The notes: generated from the sequence alone by a model not told the origin. A stretch of 58,787 nucleotides of DNA from a virus (IMGVR_UViG_3300017767_000012:1-58787), one strand, 5' to 3'. Positions 7,788-16,280 are shown, counted from the first letter of the stretch. A program made the numbers and translations.

Positions 7788-7977
7788 TAGGTTCCTCTTC
7801 TGCTGTTGCTACTTCAGGGGACTCTCCACTTTCAACGCTTCCGAAAAGACTAGCTGCTGCAGCAGGACGAGTATCGTCTACTTTACCAGCGGCTTTTGCA
7901 TATAAAAGGTCTTTGATCTGGTCGCTAATATCTGCTGCGGAATTACCCGAAGCTATCATATTGACTAGTTCTTCCAT
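7777..7977 (-). CDS. gp67: Prohead core protein gp67-like
   Basis: 66 aa. A helical N-terminus (MEELVNMIASGNSAADISDQIKDLL) is followed by an Ala-rich middle and an acidic tail (EVATAEEEPNVE). Size, position between gp20 and gp21, and the acidic C-terminus fit T4 gp67 (80 aa), a core protein processed into an internal peptide. Sequence resemblance to T4 itself is weak, so the name rests on position and composition. Confidence 0.75.
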   Translation of the reverse strand: MEELVNMIASGNSAADISDQIKDLLYAKAAGKVDDTRPAAAASLFGSVESGESPEVATAEEEPNVE

Positions 7978-8001
7978 AATAAAACATTAGAGTTATAAAC
8001 T

Positions 8002-8009
8002 TATTTATT
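8002..8009 (-). promoter_or_regulatory. Late-promoter-like site for gp67-gp21
   Basis: AATAAATA on the minus strand (one change from TATAAATA) in the 37-bp gap between gp20 and gp67, 24 bases before the gp67 start. Confidence 0.55.
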
Positions 8010-8014
8010 AGTGT

Positions 8015-9718
8015 TTATATTTCCCCTTCTCCAGATTTAGGTAATTTTGCAGGTGTTTGTATTCCAGGTGGTTGCTCTGGTGTACCTGGCATGCCAGGAC
8101 CGAAACCTTGTTCCGCACCACCTTCAGCACCAGGTTCCATACCCATAGCAGCTTGTTGTTCAAATTCCATCATCTGCTGATTGGGATCAGGTAAGACACC
8201 CTTAGCAATTTCTTCTTCTATTTGCTCATCTATTTCTACGATCTCTTGATCTCTTTGACGGAGTACTTGTCTTCTAATATACTCTGTAGAATAGTAACGA
8301 CCAGCATAAGGTTCGATCATTCCTAGAAGTCCTAAACGACCTTCTAATAATTCCTTATCTTTAAGTTCCGCAAAATGATTGTCATATAAGAAGTCAAACT
8401 GTATATGCTCATTCATTACTTCCCAATCTGAAGGAGTAACAATATTTTTTAGAAGTAGTTGAGTTCTTAGTAGATCTAATAATAAGTTACTAAAACGCTT
8501 ACGCAATCTACCAACAAACTTACTAAACTTAAGTTCGTCTCTCGCTATCTCTGATGATCTACCTAGATTAAATCCATCTCCAGAACCAGCAATTCTAGAC
8601 TCAGGAATTGCTAATGATCTATACAGTTTCTTCTGGAAGTATTCTATGTCTGCTAGTTCACCTAAGTTTTGTCCACCAGGTAATGTAGTAATCTCAGTTC
8701 CTCTACCACCTTCACGACGAGGCAACCAGAAATCTTCTAGCATACTCATCATTCTCTTGTCGTCTCTTATCTCACCACTATTAGAATCATATACTAACTT
8801 GTTACGATAACGCATCATAACTTCACGGAGATATTGTTCCGCTTTTACTTTAGGTAGATTACCAACATCAATATAAAATATTCTTCTTTCTGGAGCACGA
8901 CTCAATCTATAGATTACAAGAGAGTCTTCAATCATTCTAAGTTGATTGAGTGCTTTGATTGCCTTATGAAGATAGGATAATCCAGTTCCTTTATTTCTAT
9001 CTACTAATCCAGCAGTACAATATGCTACGGAATCCTTTGCAAGTTTAACTCCTTTCAATGCAGATCCAGCACCTGCTACACCAATGTTAGTTGGATACTG
9101 TGCTTTTGGTGTGTATAGAAAATACTCTTCTATTTCTGGAAAGTATACTTTGTCATTCTCATGCACATTCTGCATGTTAAACAAGTCACTCTTATCATTC
9201 TTTTTCTTTTCCTTACGAATATAACGCATCTTAAGAGGATCGATATATCGTAATTCCTGTAAACCTTCAGTAGGATTTTTTATGTCTATTACTTTATTGT
9301 AATATAATCTTCCATCAACATACCAGTTTCTAAAAATTTCATGACTCTTTGTGTCGAAGTCAAGAAGATCTTTAATATGTTTAAATTCTTTGCGGATAAT
9401 ATTTTTAATGCCATCGCTTGCATTTAGATTCTCTAGATCTATTTCTACAGGAGAATCATTTGTATCAGATACTATTGCTTCGTTCACAACATCTTCTACC
9501 GCATTATCCACCTCTGGGTGTAATGCCATCTCACGATACTTTCTTATAAGTTCATGCTCTGTCTTATAGATTCCCTCAAGATCTACAACCTGACTAGAAA
9601 AACCACCTTGAACAAAATAATCAACCCCAGCCTCACCTGTCGGTGGAATGGGGCTGACTATACCCTTGGCGTTCTGTTCGTCTTTATCCTCAATTGAGAA
9701 ACCAAATAGTTTCGCCAT
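8015..9718 (-). CDS. gp20: Portal vertex protein gp20
   Basis: 567 aa (T4 524 aa). It shows the strongly conserved portal segments used as cyanomyovirus markers: ALHPEVDNAVEDVVNEAIV, RNWYVDGRLYYNKVID, LSYLHKAIKALNQLRMIEDSL, YRLSRAPERRIFYIDVGNLP, DFWLPRREGGRGTEITTLPG and GSGDGFNLGRSSEI. The C-terminus is Pro/Gly-rich (residues about 515-560). Twelve copies form the head channel through which the terminase packages DNA. The N-terminus starts MAKLFGFSIEDKDEQNAKG. Confidence 0.97.
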   Translation of the reverse strand: MAKLFGFSIEDKDEQNAKGIVSPIPPTGEAGVDYFVQGGFSSQVVDLEGIYKTEHELIRKYREMALHPEVDNAVEDVVNEAIVSDTNDSPVEIDLENLNASDGIKNIIRKEFKHIKDLLDFDTKSHEIFRNWYVDGRLYYNKVIDIKNPTEGLQELRYIDPLKMRYIRKEKKKNDKSDLFNMQNVHENDKVYFPEIEEYFLYTPKAQYPTNIGVAGAGSALKGVKLAKDSVAYCTAGLVDRNKGTGLSYLHKAIKALNQLRMIEDSLVIYRLSRAPERRIFYIDVGNLPKVKAEQYLREVMMRYRNKLVYDSNSGEIRDDKRMMSMLEDFWLPRREGGRGTEITTLPGGQNLGELADIEYFQKKLYRSLAIPESRIAGSGDGFNLGRSSEIARDELKFSKFVGRLRKRFSNLLLDLLRTQLLLKNIVTPSDWEVMNEHIQFDFLYDNHFAELKDKELLEGRLGLLGMIEPYAGRYYSTEYIRRQVLRQRDQEIVEIDEQIEEEIAKGVLPDPNQQMMEFEQQAAMGMEPGAEGGAEQGFGPGMPGTPEQPPGIQTPAKLPKSGEGEI

Positions 9719-9744
9719 TACTAGTTTTTACTAACTTATATTCT

Positions 9745-9752
9745 TATTTATC
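9745..9752 (-). promoter_or_regulatory. Late-promoter-like site for gp20
   Basis: GATAAATA on the minus strand, overlapping the gp19 stop codon and 26 bases before the gp20 start. Confidence 0.6.
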
Positions 9753-10371
9753 AGGCCACATCTCCACCATTTCCAGCAGCTTCCCACCACTGTACTTGGA
9801 GATTAACTGTAAATTCCTCAACAGCATCCGAGTTATCGTATGAAAGATCCAACTGAGATACCTGTGTTGGGAACACACTATAGAATTTATATGTTCTAAG
9901 AATAGGCATGTTCTGTGCAGACTCCTGTGAGTTTGGAGTAACAGCAGATCTACCTAACTGATAGACATAAGCATCTCTAGTATAATCTTCTGGGTTAGTA
10001 TTACCAGATGTATCTGAGACTTTTGCCATTGAGTTCATCCATCTCTCGAAAGAAGAACGAAGAGCAAAATCTGAATCGTTAATTACAGTGATCTGCCATT
10101 CATCGAATGTTCTGTCACCTGCAATTTTTAACTGTCTACCTCTGAAAGGTACGACGATTGGAGCAATGTTAGATGCTGGAAGTGCAGCAGACTTAACTAA
10201 GAATCTAGCTTTTGAATCTAGATCGTTGACACTAGCATCAACTACTCCATCTGGGAATGCAAGAACAACCTCAAACAGGTTAGGTCTTGCGATACCACCT
10301 GACAACCTTGACTTAAACTTGTCAATTGTCCTATCGGCGGTCTTTGGTGGGTTTTGGTTGTTAATGGCCAT
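9751..10371 (-). CDS. gp19: Tail tube protein gp19
   Basis: 206 aa (T4 163 aa). It contains FKSRLSGGIARPNLFEVVLAFP at the N-terminus, VPFRGRQLKIAGDRTFDEWQITVIND in the middle, then YQLGR and TYKFYSVFPTQVSQLDLSYD, ending VQWWEAAG. These are family landmarks of the tube. It polymerises as stacked hexamers inside the sheath. It lies directly after gp18 with a 35-bp gap, as in T4, and is probably co-transcribed with it. Confidence 0.95.
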   Translation of the reverse strand: MAINNQNPPKTADRTIDKFKSRLSGGIARPNLFEVVLAFPDGVVDASVNDLDSKARFLVKSAALPASNIAPIVVPFRGRQLKIAGDRTFDEWQITVINDSDFALRSSFERWMNSMAKVSDTSGNTNPEDYTRDAYVYQLGRSAVTPNSQESAQNMPILRTYKFYSVFPTQVSQLDLSYDNSDAVEEFTVNLQVQWWEAAGNGGDVA

Positions 10372-10406
10372 TGAATGTTTACCTCTGGGATTTTAATAAA
10401 GTTAGA

Positions 10407-12788
10407 TCAAACTCGACCAATAACTTCTTCAAAGCTAACACCTGTTCGTGTAGCAACGAATGTAAGACCGATGAAGTTGATAGATCTTGCTGGTTTCACA
10501 TAAATGTCAGCAACGAATTCGTTACTGTCAATGATTGCAGCAGTGTTATTTGTTTCATCACAAACTAGGATGAAGTCTGTAATACCTCTCTTGGATTGTA
10601 CATCTCTTAAGAAAGGTTCAACGATATTGATGAAGTTGATCCTTGTGATCTCATCGTTGAATTCAAATAGTTGATCTTTTGCAGCAGCAGCGATTGCTTT
10701 TTCTAAGAAGATAAACAGACGACGAACATTAATTCTATCGAATGCTGATGCTCTACCAAGACCTGTTTTATCACCGAATAGGATGATACCAGCACCAGGT
10801 GAGAAGATGACTGGGTTTACTCTAGAAGAGTAAAGTTTGTCTCTTTCAACTTGACTTGGATTGTATGCTAACTTAACAGCATTGAGGATTGATCCTCTTT
10901 GTGTTCCGCCTGGTGAGAACCAAGGGAAGTTGTTAATATCATTTCTAGCACATAGTCCTGCAATGTCACCGTTTAGAGGTACATATCGGAATTGCTTACT
11001 AAAGCGATCATACATGTACTTGTAACCACTATCAAATATGGCATAAGAAGATGATGTAATTGCTGAATAGAAACTGATAATTGCAGATGTAACCGTATCT
11101 GACTTAAGTGTCAAATCTTCTCCATCTCCAGACGAAGCTAAGAATGCTTGTCTATGAGGTGAGATGCATGCTACGCAATCCTTTCTAACTTCGGCAACAG
11201 CAATTAACTTATTAGCAAGTGCTTGAGTTTCTTCTTTGCCATGAGCACCAGATCCCATGATAAGGAAATCTAATGGGTAAGCATCTTTATTTGCTAGAAG
11301 ATCATATCCTGTAGAAAGATCTCCAACTGTTACGCTAAGAGCACCTGTACTGTTGATTCCAGTCTTTCCACCGTAATCTTTACCACCTGAAAGAGTTGCG
11401 ACATAATTTCCAATAGCAGCGAAGGATATATTTTCAGTATCCTGATCCCATGCTACATCAGATACAGGATTGAAATCTGCATCAAGGTCAGTTGTAATAA
11501 CTCCTGATGGAGCACCACCAGCAAATATATTTGGACTACCTATTTCAATAACCTTTCTATAGTATTGTGCATTACCTACTGAGTAGATGGCATCTTTTGC
11601 TTTAGAGGTAGTAGTAAACTTGTCGAGAAGAGTACCTGCATTACCAGTAATCTTACCTGAGTCGTCATAGACAACTACATGAACTTCATCGTTCTTAGAG
11701 TTTCTATCTTTTGCATAGTTAGAAGTTCCTGGTCTTTCAGCTAAGTTGTTCCAGTAAATTTTCTCCCCATCTTTTAATGTTATCCATTGGTTATCAAACC
11801 AATCTTTTTCTCCAGTATAATCTAAAGTACCAGGAGCAAATTCTTGTGCAGCAAGGTAACGATTATCACCAACAGTTACACCAGCACCTGTTAAAGCACT
11901 TAAGAAGTTAGCAGTACCAAAACTAGATCCGTATGAAACTGTACTTGCTACCCAACCATGTTTGCCACTACCGATAGCAGATTGAACATGAAGGTGAATA
12001 CCACCACTTGCATTACCTGTTTCTGAAAATGCGTAAACTCCACCAGGTGTGTAGTCTACTGAAGTTTCAGTACCAGCAGCACTAACATGAGATACTACTT
12101 TAACTGAGACTTGACCTGTTCCAACTTCAGTGATTACCCCTTTAAGGTATCCATCGAGAACTGATGTTGAACCAGCACCTGCTATTACAGTATTAGCAGG
12201 GATTGATTGTGTTACACCGAGACCAACTGTAAGATCTATTGGACTTAAACCGTCTTCGTATCCAGCGACAGCAGCAAGACCACCATTAGCAGTTGATGAA
12301 AAACCTAAAACAGAGACAGTAGCAATACCAGTTAGTATTTGATCAGCAAGACCATCTATCATTCCTACTTTAAGACCGTTACCCCATGAACCAGGATTCT
12401 TAGCAGCAAACACAACATTAGAAATGTTGTTCTCTGCATATCCTTTAGTTATGTAATCGTCGCCACTTTTAATGACTACGCTTGAAGCACTACCAACAAA
12501 GGCATTCTTCAAACCAGATTCATTTGAACGAACAACCTGTAGTACACCACCATATGCAAGATATGATGAGGCAGTCAACCAGTATTCGTAGTGATTGCTA
12601 TCCCTATATGGTGAACCGAAGGTATCGAGAAGATCCGCTTCTGTTTCTACAAGGGTTGGTTTTTCTACAGGTCCTTTTGCAAAAGGAGCAACTAAACCAC
12701 CAGACTTTGTAGATGTAGGATCTACTCTACCATTGGTTAGGTCAACTTCTTTAACAATTATTCCTGGAGATGCTAAATTCAGGGGCAT
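10407..12788 (-). CDS. gp18: Tail sheath protein gp18
   Basis: 793 aa (T4 659 aa). The N-terminus (SPGIIVKEVDLTNGRVDPTS, GLVAPFAKGPVEKPTLVE) and C-terminal core (NPVIFSPGAGIILFGDKTGL, RRLFIFLEKAIAAAAKDQLFEFND, GVSFEEVIGRV) are those of contractile sheath proteins. The extra length relative to T4 lies in the surface-exposed middle (about residues 130-380), which is Gly/Ser/Val-rich and variable in this family. A strong ribosome binding site (GAGGAGAAAAAG-ATG) and a late-promoter-like site precede it. Confidence 0.96.
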   Translation of the reverse strand: MPLNLASPGIIVKEVDLTNGRVDPTSTKSGGLVAPFAKGPVEKPTLVETEADLLDTFGSPYRDSNHYEYWLTASSYLAYGGVLQVVRSNESGLKNAFVGSASSVVIKSGDDYITKGYAENNISNVVFAAKNPGSWGNGLKVGMIDGLADQILTGIATVSVLGFSSTANGGLAAVAGYEDGLSPIDLTVGLGVTQSIPANTVIAGAGSTSVLDGYLKGVITEVGTGQVSVKVVSHVSAAGTETSVDYTPGGVYAFSETGNASGGIHLHVQSAIGSGKHGWVASTVSYGSSFGTANFLSALTGAGVTVGDNRYLAAQEFAPGTLDYTGEKDWFDNQWITLKDGEKIYWNNLAERPGTSNYAKDRNSKNDEVHVVVYDDSGKITGNAGTLLDKFTTTSKAKDAIYSVGNAQYYRKVIEIGSPNIFAGGAPSGVITTDLDADFNPVSDVAWDQDTENISFAAIGNYVATLSGGKDYGGKTGINSTGALSVTVGDLSTGYDLLANKDAYPLDFLIMGSGAHGKEETQALANKLIAVAEVRKDCVACISPHRQAFLASSGDGEDLTLKSDTVTSAIISFYSAITSSSYAIFDSGYKYMYDRFSKQFRYVPLNGDIAGLCARNDINNFPWFSPGGTQRGSILNAVKLAYNPSQVERDKLYSSRVNPVIFSPGAGIILFGDKTGLGRASAFDRINVRRLFIFLEKAIAAAAKDQLFEFNDEITRINFINIVEPFLRDVQSKRGITDFILVCDETNNTAAIIDSNEFVADIYVKPARSINFIGLTFVATRTGVSFEEVIGRV

Positions 12789-12823
12789 CTTTTTCTCCTC
12801 GGTGAATTCTAAATTCCTGTAAT

Positions 12824-12831
12824 TATTTATT
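12824..12831 (-). promoter_or_regulatory. Late-promoter-like site for gp18-gp19
   Basis: AATAAATA on the minus strand in the 81-bp gap before gp18, 36 bases from its start. A hairpin-forming stretch (GTGTTT/AAACAC, 12838-12858) lies just upstream but lacks a T run, so I do not call it a terminator. Confidence 0.6.
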
Positions 12832-12869
12832 GTTTAGGGTGTTTTCATCGGGGAAACACTGGGTGAACA

Positions 12870-13094
12870 TTACCAGTCAGGGTAAATCCAATTAGGGATA
12901 TCTTTCTTTCTTTTTAATTTTATTCTTATCTTTGTGCATTCTTTACATTCATATGAGTAAGAGGATGCCACACTTCCTCTATCTTTATGGGTCTTATAAT
13001 ATTCAGTTAGTAAATCTTTTATTTTTTTACAAGTCCTACACTTTCGTTCTTGGAGTACTAGATGACCTAGATCAAATTCTTCTGTGAAGTCCAT
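12870..13094 (-). CDS. Small four-cysteine (zinc-ribbon-like) protein
   Basis: 74 aa from the ATG at 13094. A TTG five codons upstream would also be in frame, but the ATG is simpler. Two Cys pairs, CRTC (residues 19-22) and CKEC (50-53), are 27 residues apart. They are followed by a very basic stretch (KIRIKLKRKK) and an aromatic end, NWIYPDW. The pattern resembles the small zinc ribbons found in phage HNH/endonuclease-VII-like proteins, but no His-Asn-His triad is visible, so nuclease activity is not claimed. It overlaps the nucleotidyltransferase by 28 bases and is the last gene before gp18. Confidence 0.75.
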   Translation of the reverse strand: MDFTEEFDLGHLVLQERKCRTCKKIKDLLTEYYKTHKDRGSVASSYSYECKECTKIRIKLKRKKDIPNWIYPDW

Positions 13095-13507
13095 TCTTTT
13101 AAGATCCAACTACTAGAGTTTTGTTTGTGTGTACCACCAACCCCAAATGCAAATTGCACCCTAGGATCTTTATCAAATGCATCTATCTCAGGTATGTTAT
13201 CCTGTGTCCTATCTCCACCATTAGCAAACAGTACATCATCAAATAATACTAATGCTTGTCTGATAAGAGATATAGAACTGTTATCATCATCATTAAATGC
13301 TACAGCACTATCTACCATTCTCATTGATTTGACAACTGCCAATCTTTCATCTATAGGAAGGAATGGTTTACCTTTCTTTCTAGTTAGCCATTCATCAGAG
13401 TTTAATCCTACAATAAGAATATCTCCCAATTTCCTTGCTTCTATAAAATGATTAATATGTCCACTGTGAATAGGGTCAAATCCACCACTAACAATAACAA
13501 CTCTCAT
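13067..13507 (-). CDS. Cytidylyltransferase-like nucleotidyltransferase
   Basis: 146 aa from the ATG at 13507; an in-frame TTG two codons earlier is rejected because the ATG overlaps the upstream stop as TAATG and has AGGA seven bases before it. The N-terminus MRVVIVSGGFDPIHSGHINH holds the (H/T)xGH signature (His14, His17) of the nucleotidyltransferase superfamily. It is followed by VGLNSDEWLTRKKGKPFLP and, late in the protein, NSSSWIL in place of the usual ISSTxI. The length fits glycerol-3-phosphate cytidylyltransferase or the adenylyltransferase domain of HldE/RfaE. Such enzymes activate a sugar- or polyol-phosphate, so the substrate here is probably a surface-sugar precursor, but it cannot be told from sequence. 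Confidence 0.88.
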   Translation of the reverse strand: MRVVIVSGGFDPIHSGHINHFIEARKLGDILIVGLNSDEWLTRKKGKPFLPIDERLAVVKSMRMVDSAVAFNDDDNSSISLIRQALVLFDDVLFANGGDRTQDNIPEIDAFDKDPRVQFAFGVGGTHKQNSSSWILKEWTSQKNLI

Positions 13508-13665
13508 TACCAAATCCTAGTTAATTGACGAACATCAGATACACCAAACAATGCTTTGCAAGTTTGTTCTGCATCTTCTCTTAAATTAGATGGTGATGTA
13601 AACTCCACCTTCTTAAGTCTATTACTCTCTAATAGTACTTGAGCAGACCATTTAACCGTTTTCAT
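13507..13665 (-). CDS. Small unidentified protein (52 aa)
   Basis: ATG at 13665 with a good ribosome binding site (AGGAG five bases upstream). It encodes MKTVKWSAQVLLESNRLKK followed by VEFTSPSNLREDAEQTCKALFG and ends VSDVRQLTRIW. Its stop overlaps the start of the nucleotidyltransferase as TAATG, and its start overlaps the end of the upstream gene by 14 bases. Coupling at both ends, the SD and the coding-like composition make it a real gene. Function unknown. Confidence 0.8.
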   Translation of the reverse strand: MKTVKWSAQVLLESNRLKKVEFTSPSNLREDAEQTCKALFGVSDVRQLTRIW

Positions 13666-13930
13666 TTTGCTCCTGTAGTTTTTCCATTACAGTTGTCTTT
13701 CCTATTGGTGCTATATCATTAAGACCATTCGCATCAAACCAAGGTGCTTCTTCCCAATCAAATCCTTCGCCAAATGTATTGTCGGGTGACATAACATACC
13801 AATGACACTGAGCGTCAGGTATATCTACAGCACAAACTGCCCAGTCATCTGCCCATTGTGGTACTTGTACCCACATGACTGCCACTATTAACATAGAGGA
13901 TAATAATCCCCATTCTCTCCAATCGTTCAT
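13652..13930 (-). CDS. Small membrane-anchored or exported protein (92 aa)
   Basis: 92 aa. A short N-terminus (MNDWREWGL) precedes a hydrophobic segment at about residues 8-25 (LLSSMLIVAVMWVQV), either a signal anchor or a signal peptide. Next comes a Trp-rich, acidic domain with two Cys (VCAVDIPDAQCHWYV) and a C-terminal helix. There is no family I can name. It is linked by ATGA overlap to the 35-aa gene upstream. Confidence 0.75.
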   Translation of the reverse strand: MNDWREWGLLSSMLIVAVMWVQVPQWADDWAVCAVDIPDAQCHWYVMSPDNTFGEGFDWEEAPWFDANGLNDIAPIGKTTVMEKLQEQNENG

Positions 13931-14034
13931 AATATTAAAATTGTTTGTGATCCGTCCTTATTATCTATTATAGTTATTTTCTTCTTTGGAAATGATTTTT
14001 GTAATAAATTTTTTAATTTCCTATTCTTAAACAT
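13927..14034 (-). CDS. Very small basic protein after terminase (35 aa)
   Basis: ATG at 14034 overlaps the gp17 stop (TAATG), and its TGA at 13927 overlaps the next start (ATGA). The product MFKNRKLKNLLQKSFPKKK then ITIIDNKDGSQTILIL is strongly basic at the N-terminus. Coupling at both ends is the main evidence; the small size keeps confidence moderate. Confidence 0.62.
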   Translation of the reverse strand: MFKNRKLKNLLQKSFPKKKITIIDNKDGSQTILIL

Positions 14035-15710
14035 TAATAATAATCCCACATATAAGACATGTCACCATATGTCGATGACAACTCTTTGTCTACTGTCCAC
14101 TTAGTTCCATCGTCATCTACAAACTCACCTTCATCAGTTAGTCCGTCACTAATGAATCCAAATGGAGCCATGTCTTGCTCAATCTGATCTTTTTGTTCTT
14201 CATAGATTCTCTTACGAACATCATTGTCCGTCATTTCTCTGAAGTAATCTTGAGCAACCAACCATGCAAAAATAACTAAGCACATTGCTAAGTCATCGTG
14301 GCAACCTTCTTCTGCCTCCCATGATTGTTTCTTTTGAATGAAGGTAGTTAACTCTGATATTATATCATAGTCTTTTGTTTCTAGTTTATCTTCTTCTACC
14401 AGTGCCTTTAAATTAGAGCATCCAGTTTTCTTAACTGCTGCTGTCATTCTAACACCCATCTGAGTTTTCTTACCAGAGAATCCTGATCCTACTACCTGAC
14501 CTGCTCTACCTCTCATAGAACACATAAGAACATTTTCATATTCCAAATCATATTGAAGTATAGTTGCAACTTGCTCTCCAATATCATTTACTTCTATCAA
14601 AGCATAAGCATAATTATATGCTTTAAGAACATCTTCAATAATAGAAGGAAATAGCATAGGTTTTATTTCATTATTCTTATATCTTGCTACAGTTTTATAT
14701 GGAAAGTTTGTTATATCAAACACAACAAAGGCAGAATAATCGTGATCAATACCTCTAGCAGTGTCAACTGTTACAATATAATTATGATCCTTTATAGGGT
14801 TTTCGTATACAACTAATCCTTTGCCATTGTCTTTTATAGGATCTTCAAAAACTAATGTTCTTAATTTTGCTACTCCTATAAGAGTATCAACAGATCCTAA
14901 GAACTCACATTCAAACTCAACTTTAAACTGTTGTTCTGATGTGTTTGATATGGTTTGTGCTTTCCATGCAGCATCTCTACCTGGCACTTCAGACCAGTGA
15001 ACTTCGGTGGGAGTATATTCATTCTTTCCTCTTTCTGCATTATGCCAATACCTATAAAAATGGTTCATTCCGTGAGGAGTAGAAACCATTATGACTTTGG
15101 TTGTTTTACCAGAAGTGATAGTAGGATATACTGAGCTGAAGAATGAGTCAGCAATATGATTAGGAACAAAGGCAAACTCATCCAAAAATAGAATGTTGAA
15201 AGACATACCTCGAACTGCAGAGGCAGAGGTAGATGCTGCAAGTATTTTAGATCCATTTTCTAACTCCAGTGATCCTTTGTTCCAAGATATGATACCCTGT
15301 TGCATCCATTTAGGTAAATTCTCATATGCAGTCTGCAATCTACCAAGTAGTTCTCTGGCAGTTGCTGCTTTGTTAGCAAGTATGCCAATGTTTACGCTAT
15401 CATTGAATACAGCATAATGTAGTAAATATGAAACGCATGTAGTAGACTTACCAGTCTGCCGAGGCATCTTGCATATATTAAATCTTTTCTCGTGGAAGTT
15501 CATGATTAACTTCTCTTGGAAGTCCCACATTTTAAATGGCACAAGACCTTCATCCAAAGAAACTATTTTTACATAGTTCTTTGTGAAATAGATAGGATCG
15601 CTTTTGCATTTGATCCATTCTTTTATTTGTTCTTGTGTAAATTGTATCTCAGTATTCGCCTTTTTTAAATTGGGATTACCTAGATAAATCTCTTCCGTTT
15701 TTCCTGCCAT
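14034..15710 (-). CDS. gp17: Terminase large subunit gp17
   Basis: 558 aa (T4 610 aa). ATPase domain: Walker A MPRQTGKST at residues 82-90, Walker B ILFLDEFAF at about 173-181, coupling motif VSTPHG at 209-214. RNase-H-type nuclease domain: VTVDTARGIDHDYS with Asp316, LIEVNDIGEQ with Glu373, and a late acidic GCHDDLAM motif. It packages DNA through the gp20 portal and makes the headful cuts. In T4, genes 16 and 17 overlap; here they are separated by about 1.8 kb of small genes, and gp17 starts at the stop of the nuclease gene (TAATG). Confidence 0.97.
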   Translation of the reverse strand: MAGKTEEIYLGNPNLKKANTEIQFTQEQIKEWIKCKSDPIYFTKNYVKIVSLDEGLVPFKMWDFQEKLIMNFHEKRFNICKMPRQTGKSTTCVSYLLHYAVFNDSVNIGILANKAATARELLGRLQTAYENLPKWMQQGIISWNKGSLELENGSKILAASTSASAVRGMSFNILFLDEFAFVPNHIADSFFSSVYPTITSGKTTKVIMVSTPHGMNHFYRYWHNAERGKNEYTPTEVHWSEVPGRDAAWKAQTISNTSEQQFKVEFECEFLGSVDTLIGVAKLRTLVFEDPIKDNGKGLVVYENPIKDHNYIVTVDTARGIDHDYSAFVVFDITNFPYKTVARYKNNEIKPMLFPSIIEDVLKAYNYAYALIEVNDIGEQVATILQYDLEYENVLMCSMRGRAGQVVGSGFSGKKTQMGVRMTAAVKKTGCSNLKALVEEDKLETKDYDIISELTTFIQKKQSWEAEEGCHDDLAMCLVIFAWLVAQDYFREMTDNDVRKRIYEEQKDQIEQDMAPFGFISDGLTDEGEFVDDDGTKWTVDKELSSTYGDMSYMWDYY

Positions 15711-16174
15711 TATCCTGCGTCTAGAGTACCATGTGCCCTACGAATTTCTCTTAGTTCCTCAAAGTTCTTTTGCTTCGTGCCACCATCATATGCCCAAGCA
15801 TATCCTTCAGTAATCATAATTTCATTTAAGGATAAATCGCTCTCGCCAACATATAACCAACCAAGAAGCCTACCGTACTTACCCATACCACCAACAAGTT
15901 CTGTTCTAATAGTGAGTTCGTCGTCTCCTGCAATGGTGTCCTCCAAATTCTTTTTCATCCAATTGGTAGCATCAATACCAAGTGCTTTCTCTTCTAAGTT
16001 TCTAGTCCTCTTCTCAGGAGTATCAATACCAGCTATCCTTACTCTTTCCTTTTTTATAAGATCAAAACCCAAGTCTATTGATACATCGATTGTATCACCA
16101 TCAACTACCCTGTCTATCGACACTACTCGGAAGTTGTAGCAACTCTTCCGACTCGGTGGAACCATCGCTCCCAT
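15710..16174 (-). CDS. Staphylococcal-nuclease-like (SNase) endonuclease
   Basis: 154 aa. It matches the thermonuclease fold (PF00565): VVDGDTIDVSIDLGFD carries the calcium-site Asp residues (25, 27), RVRIAGIDTPE carries the catalytic Arg46, Asp51 and Glu54, and KYGRLLGWLYV carries the second catalytic Arg102. The key residues of staphylococcal nuclease are therefore present. No signal peptide is visible, so it should act in the infected cell, plausibly in host DNA breakdown or packaging-related cleavage. The start at 16174 has AAGGAG seven bases before it. It lies immediately upstream of gp17 with a TAATG overlap, so the two are coupled. The first 74 bases lie inside the 57-aa gene in another frame. 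Confidence 0.92.
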   Translation of the reverse strand: MGAMVPPSRKSCYNFRVVSIDRVVDGDTIDVSIDLGFDLIKKERVRIAGIDTPEKRTRNLEEKALGIDATNWMKKNLEDTIAGDDELTIRTELVGGMGKYGRLLGWLYVGESDLSLNEIMITEGYAWAYDGGTKQKNFEELREIRRAHGTLDAG

Positions 16175-16274
16175 CGTCCATCTCCTTATAGGCCATACGA
16201 AGTATATAGTAAATATACCAAGATACCACTACGATTAATATTGCAATCATCCAGATAACTCCCCAGACAACCAT
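16101..16274 (-). CDS. Small single-pass membrane protein (57 aa)
   Basis: ATG at 16274, stop TGA at 16101. The N-terminal half is one membrane segment (MVVWGVIWMIAILIVVVSWY), then IYYILRMAYKEMDDG and a Ser/Glu-rich cytoplasmic tail. It starts 6 bases after the stop of the 34-aa gene and overlaps the nuclease gene by 74 bases, containing that gene's ribosome binding site. No clear SD of its own, so coupling is inferred. Function unknown. Confidence 0.6.
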   Translation of the reverse strand: MVVWGVIWMIAILIVVVSWYIYYILRMAYKEMDDGSDGSTESEELLQLPSSVDRQGS

Positions 16275-16280
16275 TTGTTT

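Noticed and set aside
12838-12858. Hairpin GTGTTT...AAACAC between the four-Cys gene and gp18.
   Set aside because: No T run on the transcribed strand and one mismatch in the minus-strand stem; not enough for a terminator.
12870-13094. Calling the four-Cys protein an HNH endonuclease.
   Set aside because: Only the two zinc-type Cys pairs are visible; no catalytic His/Asn residues of an HNH site can be placed.
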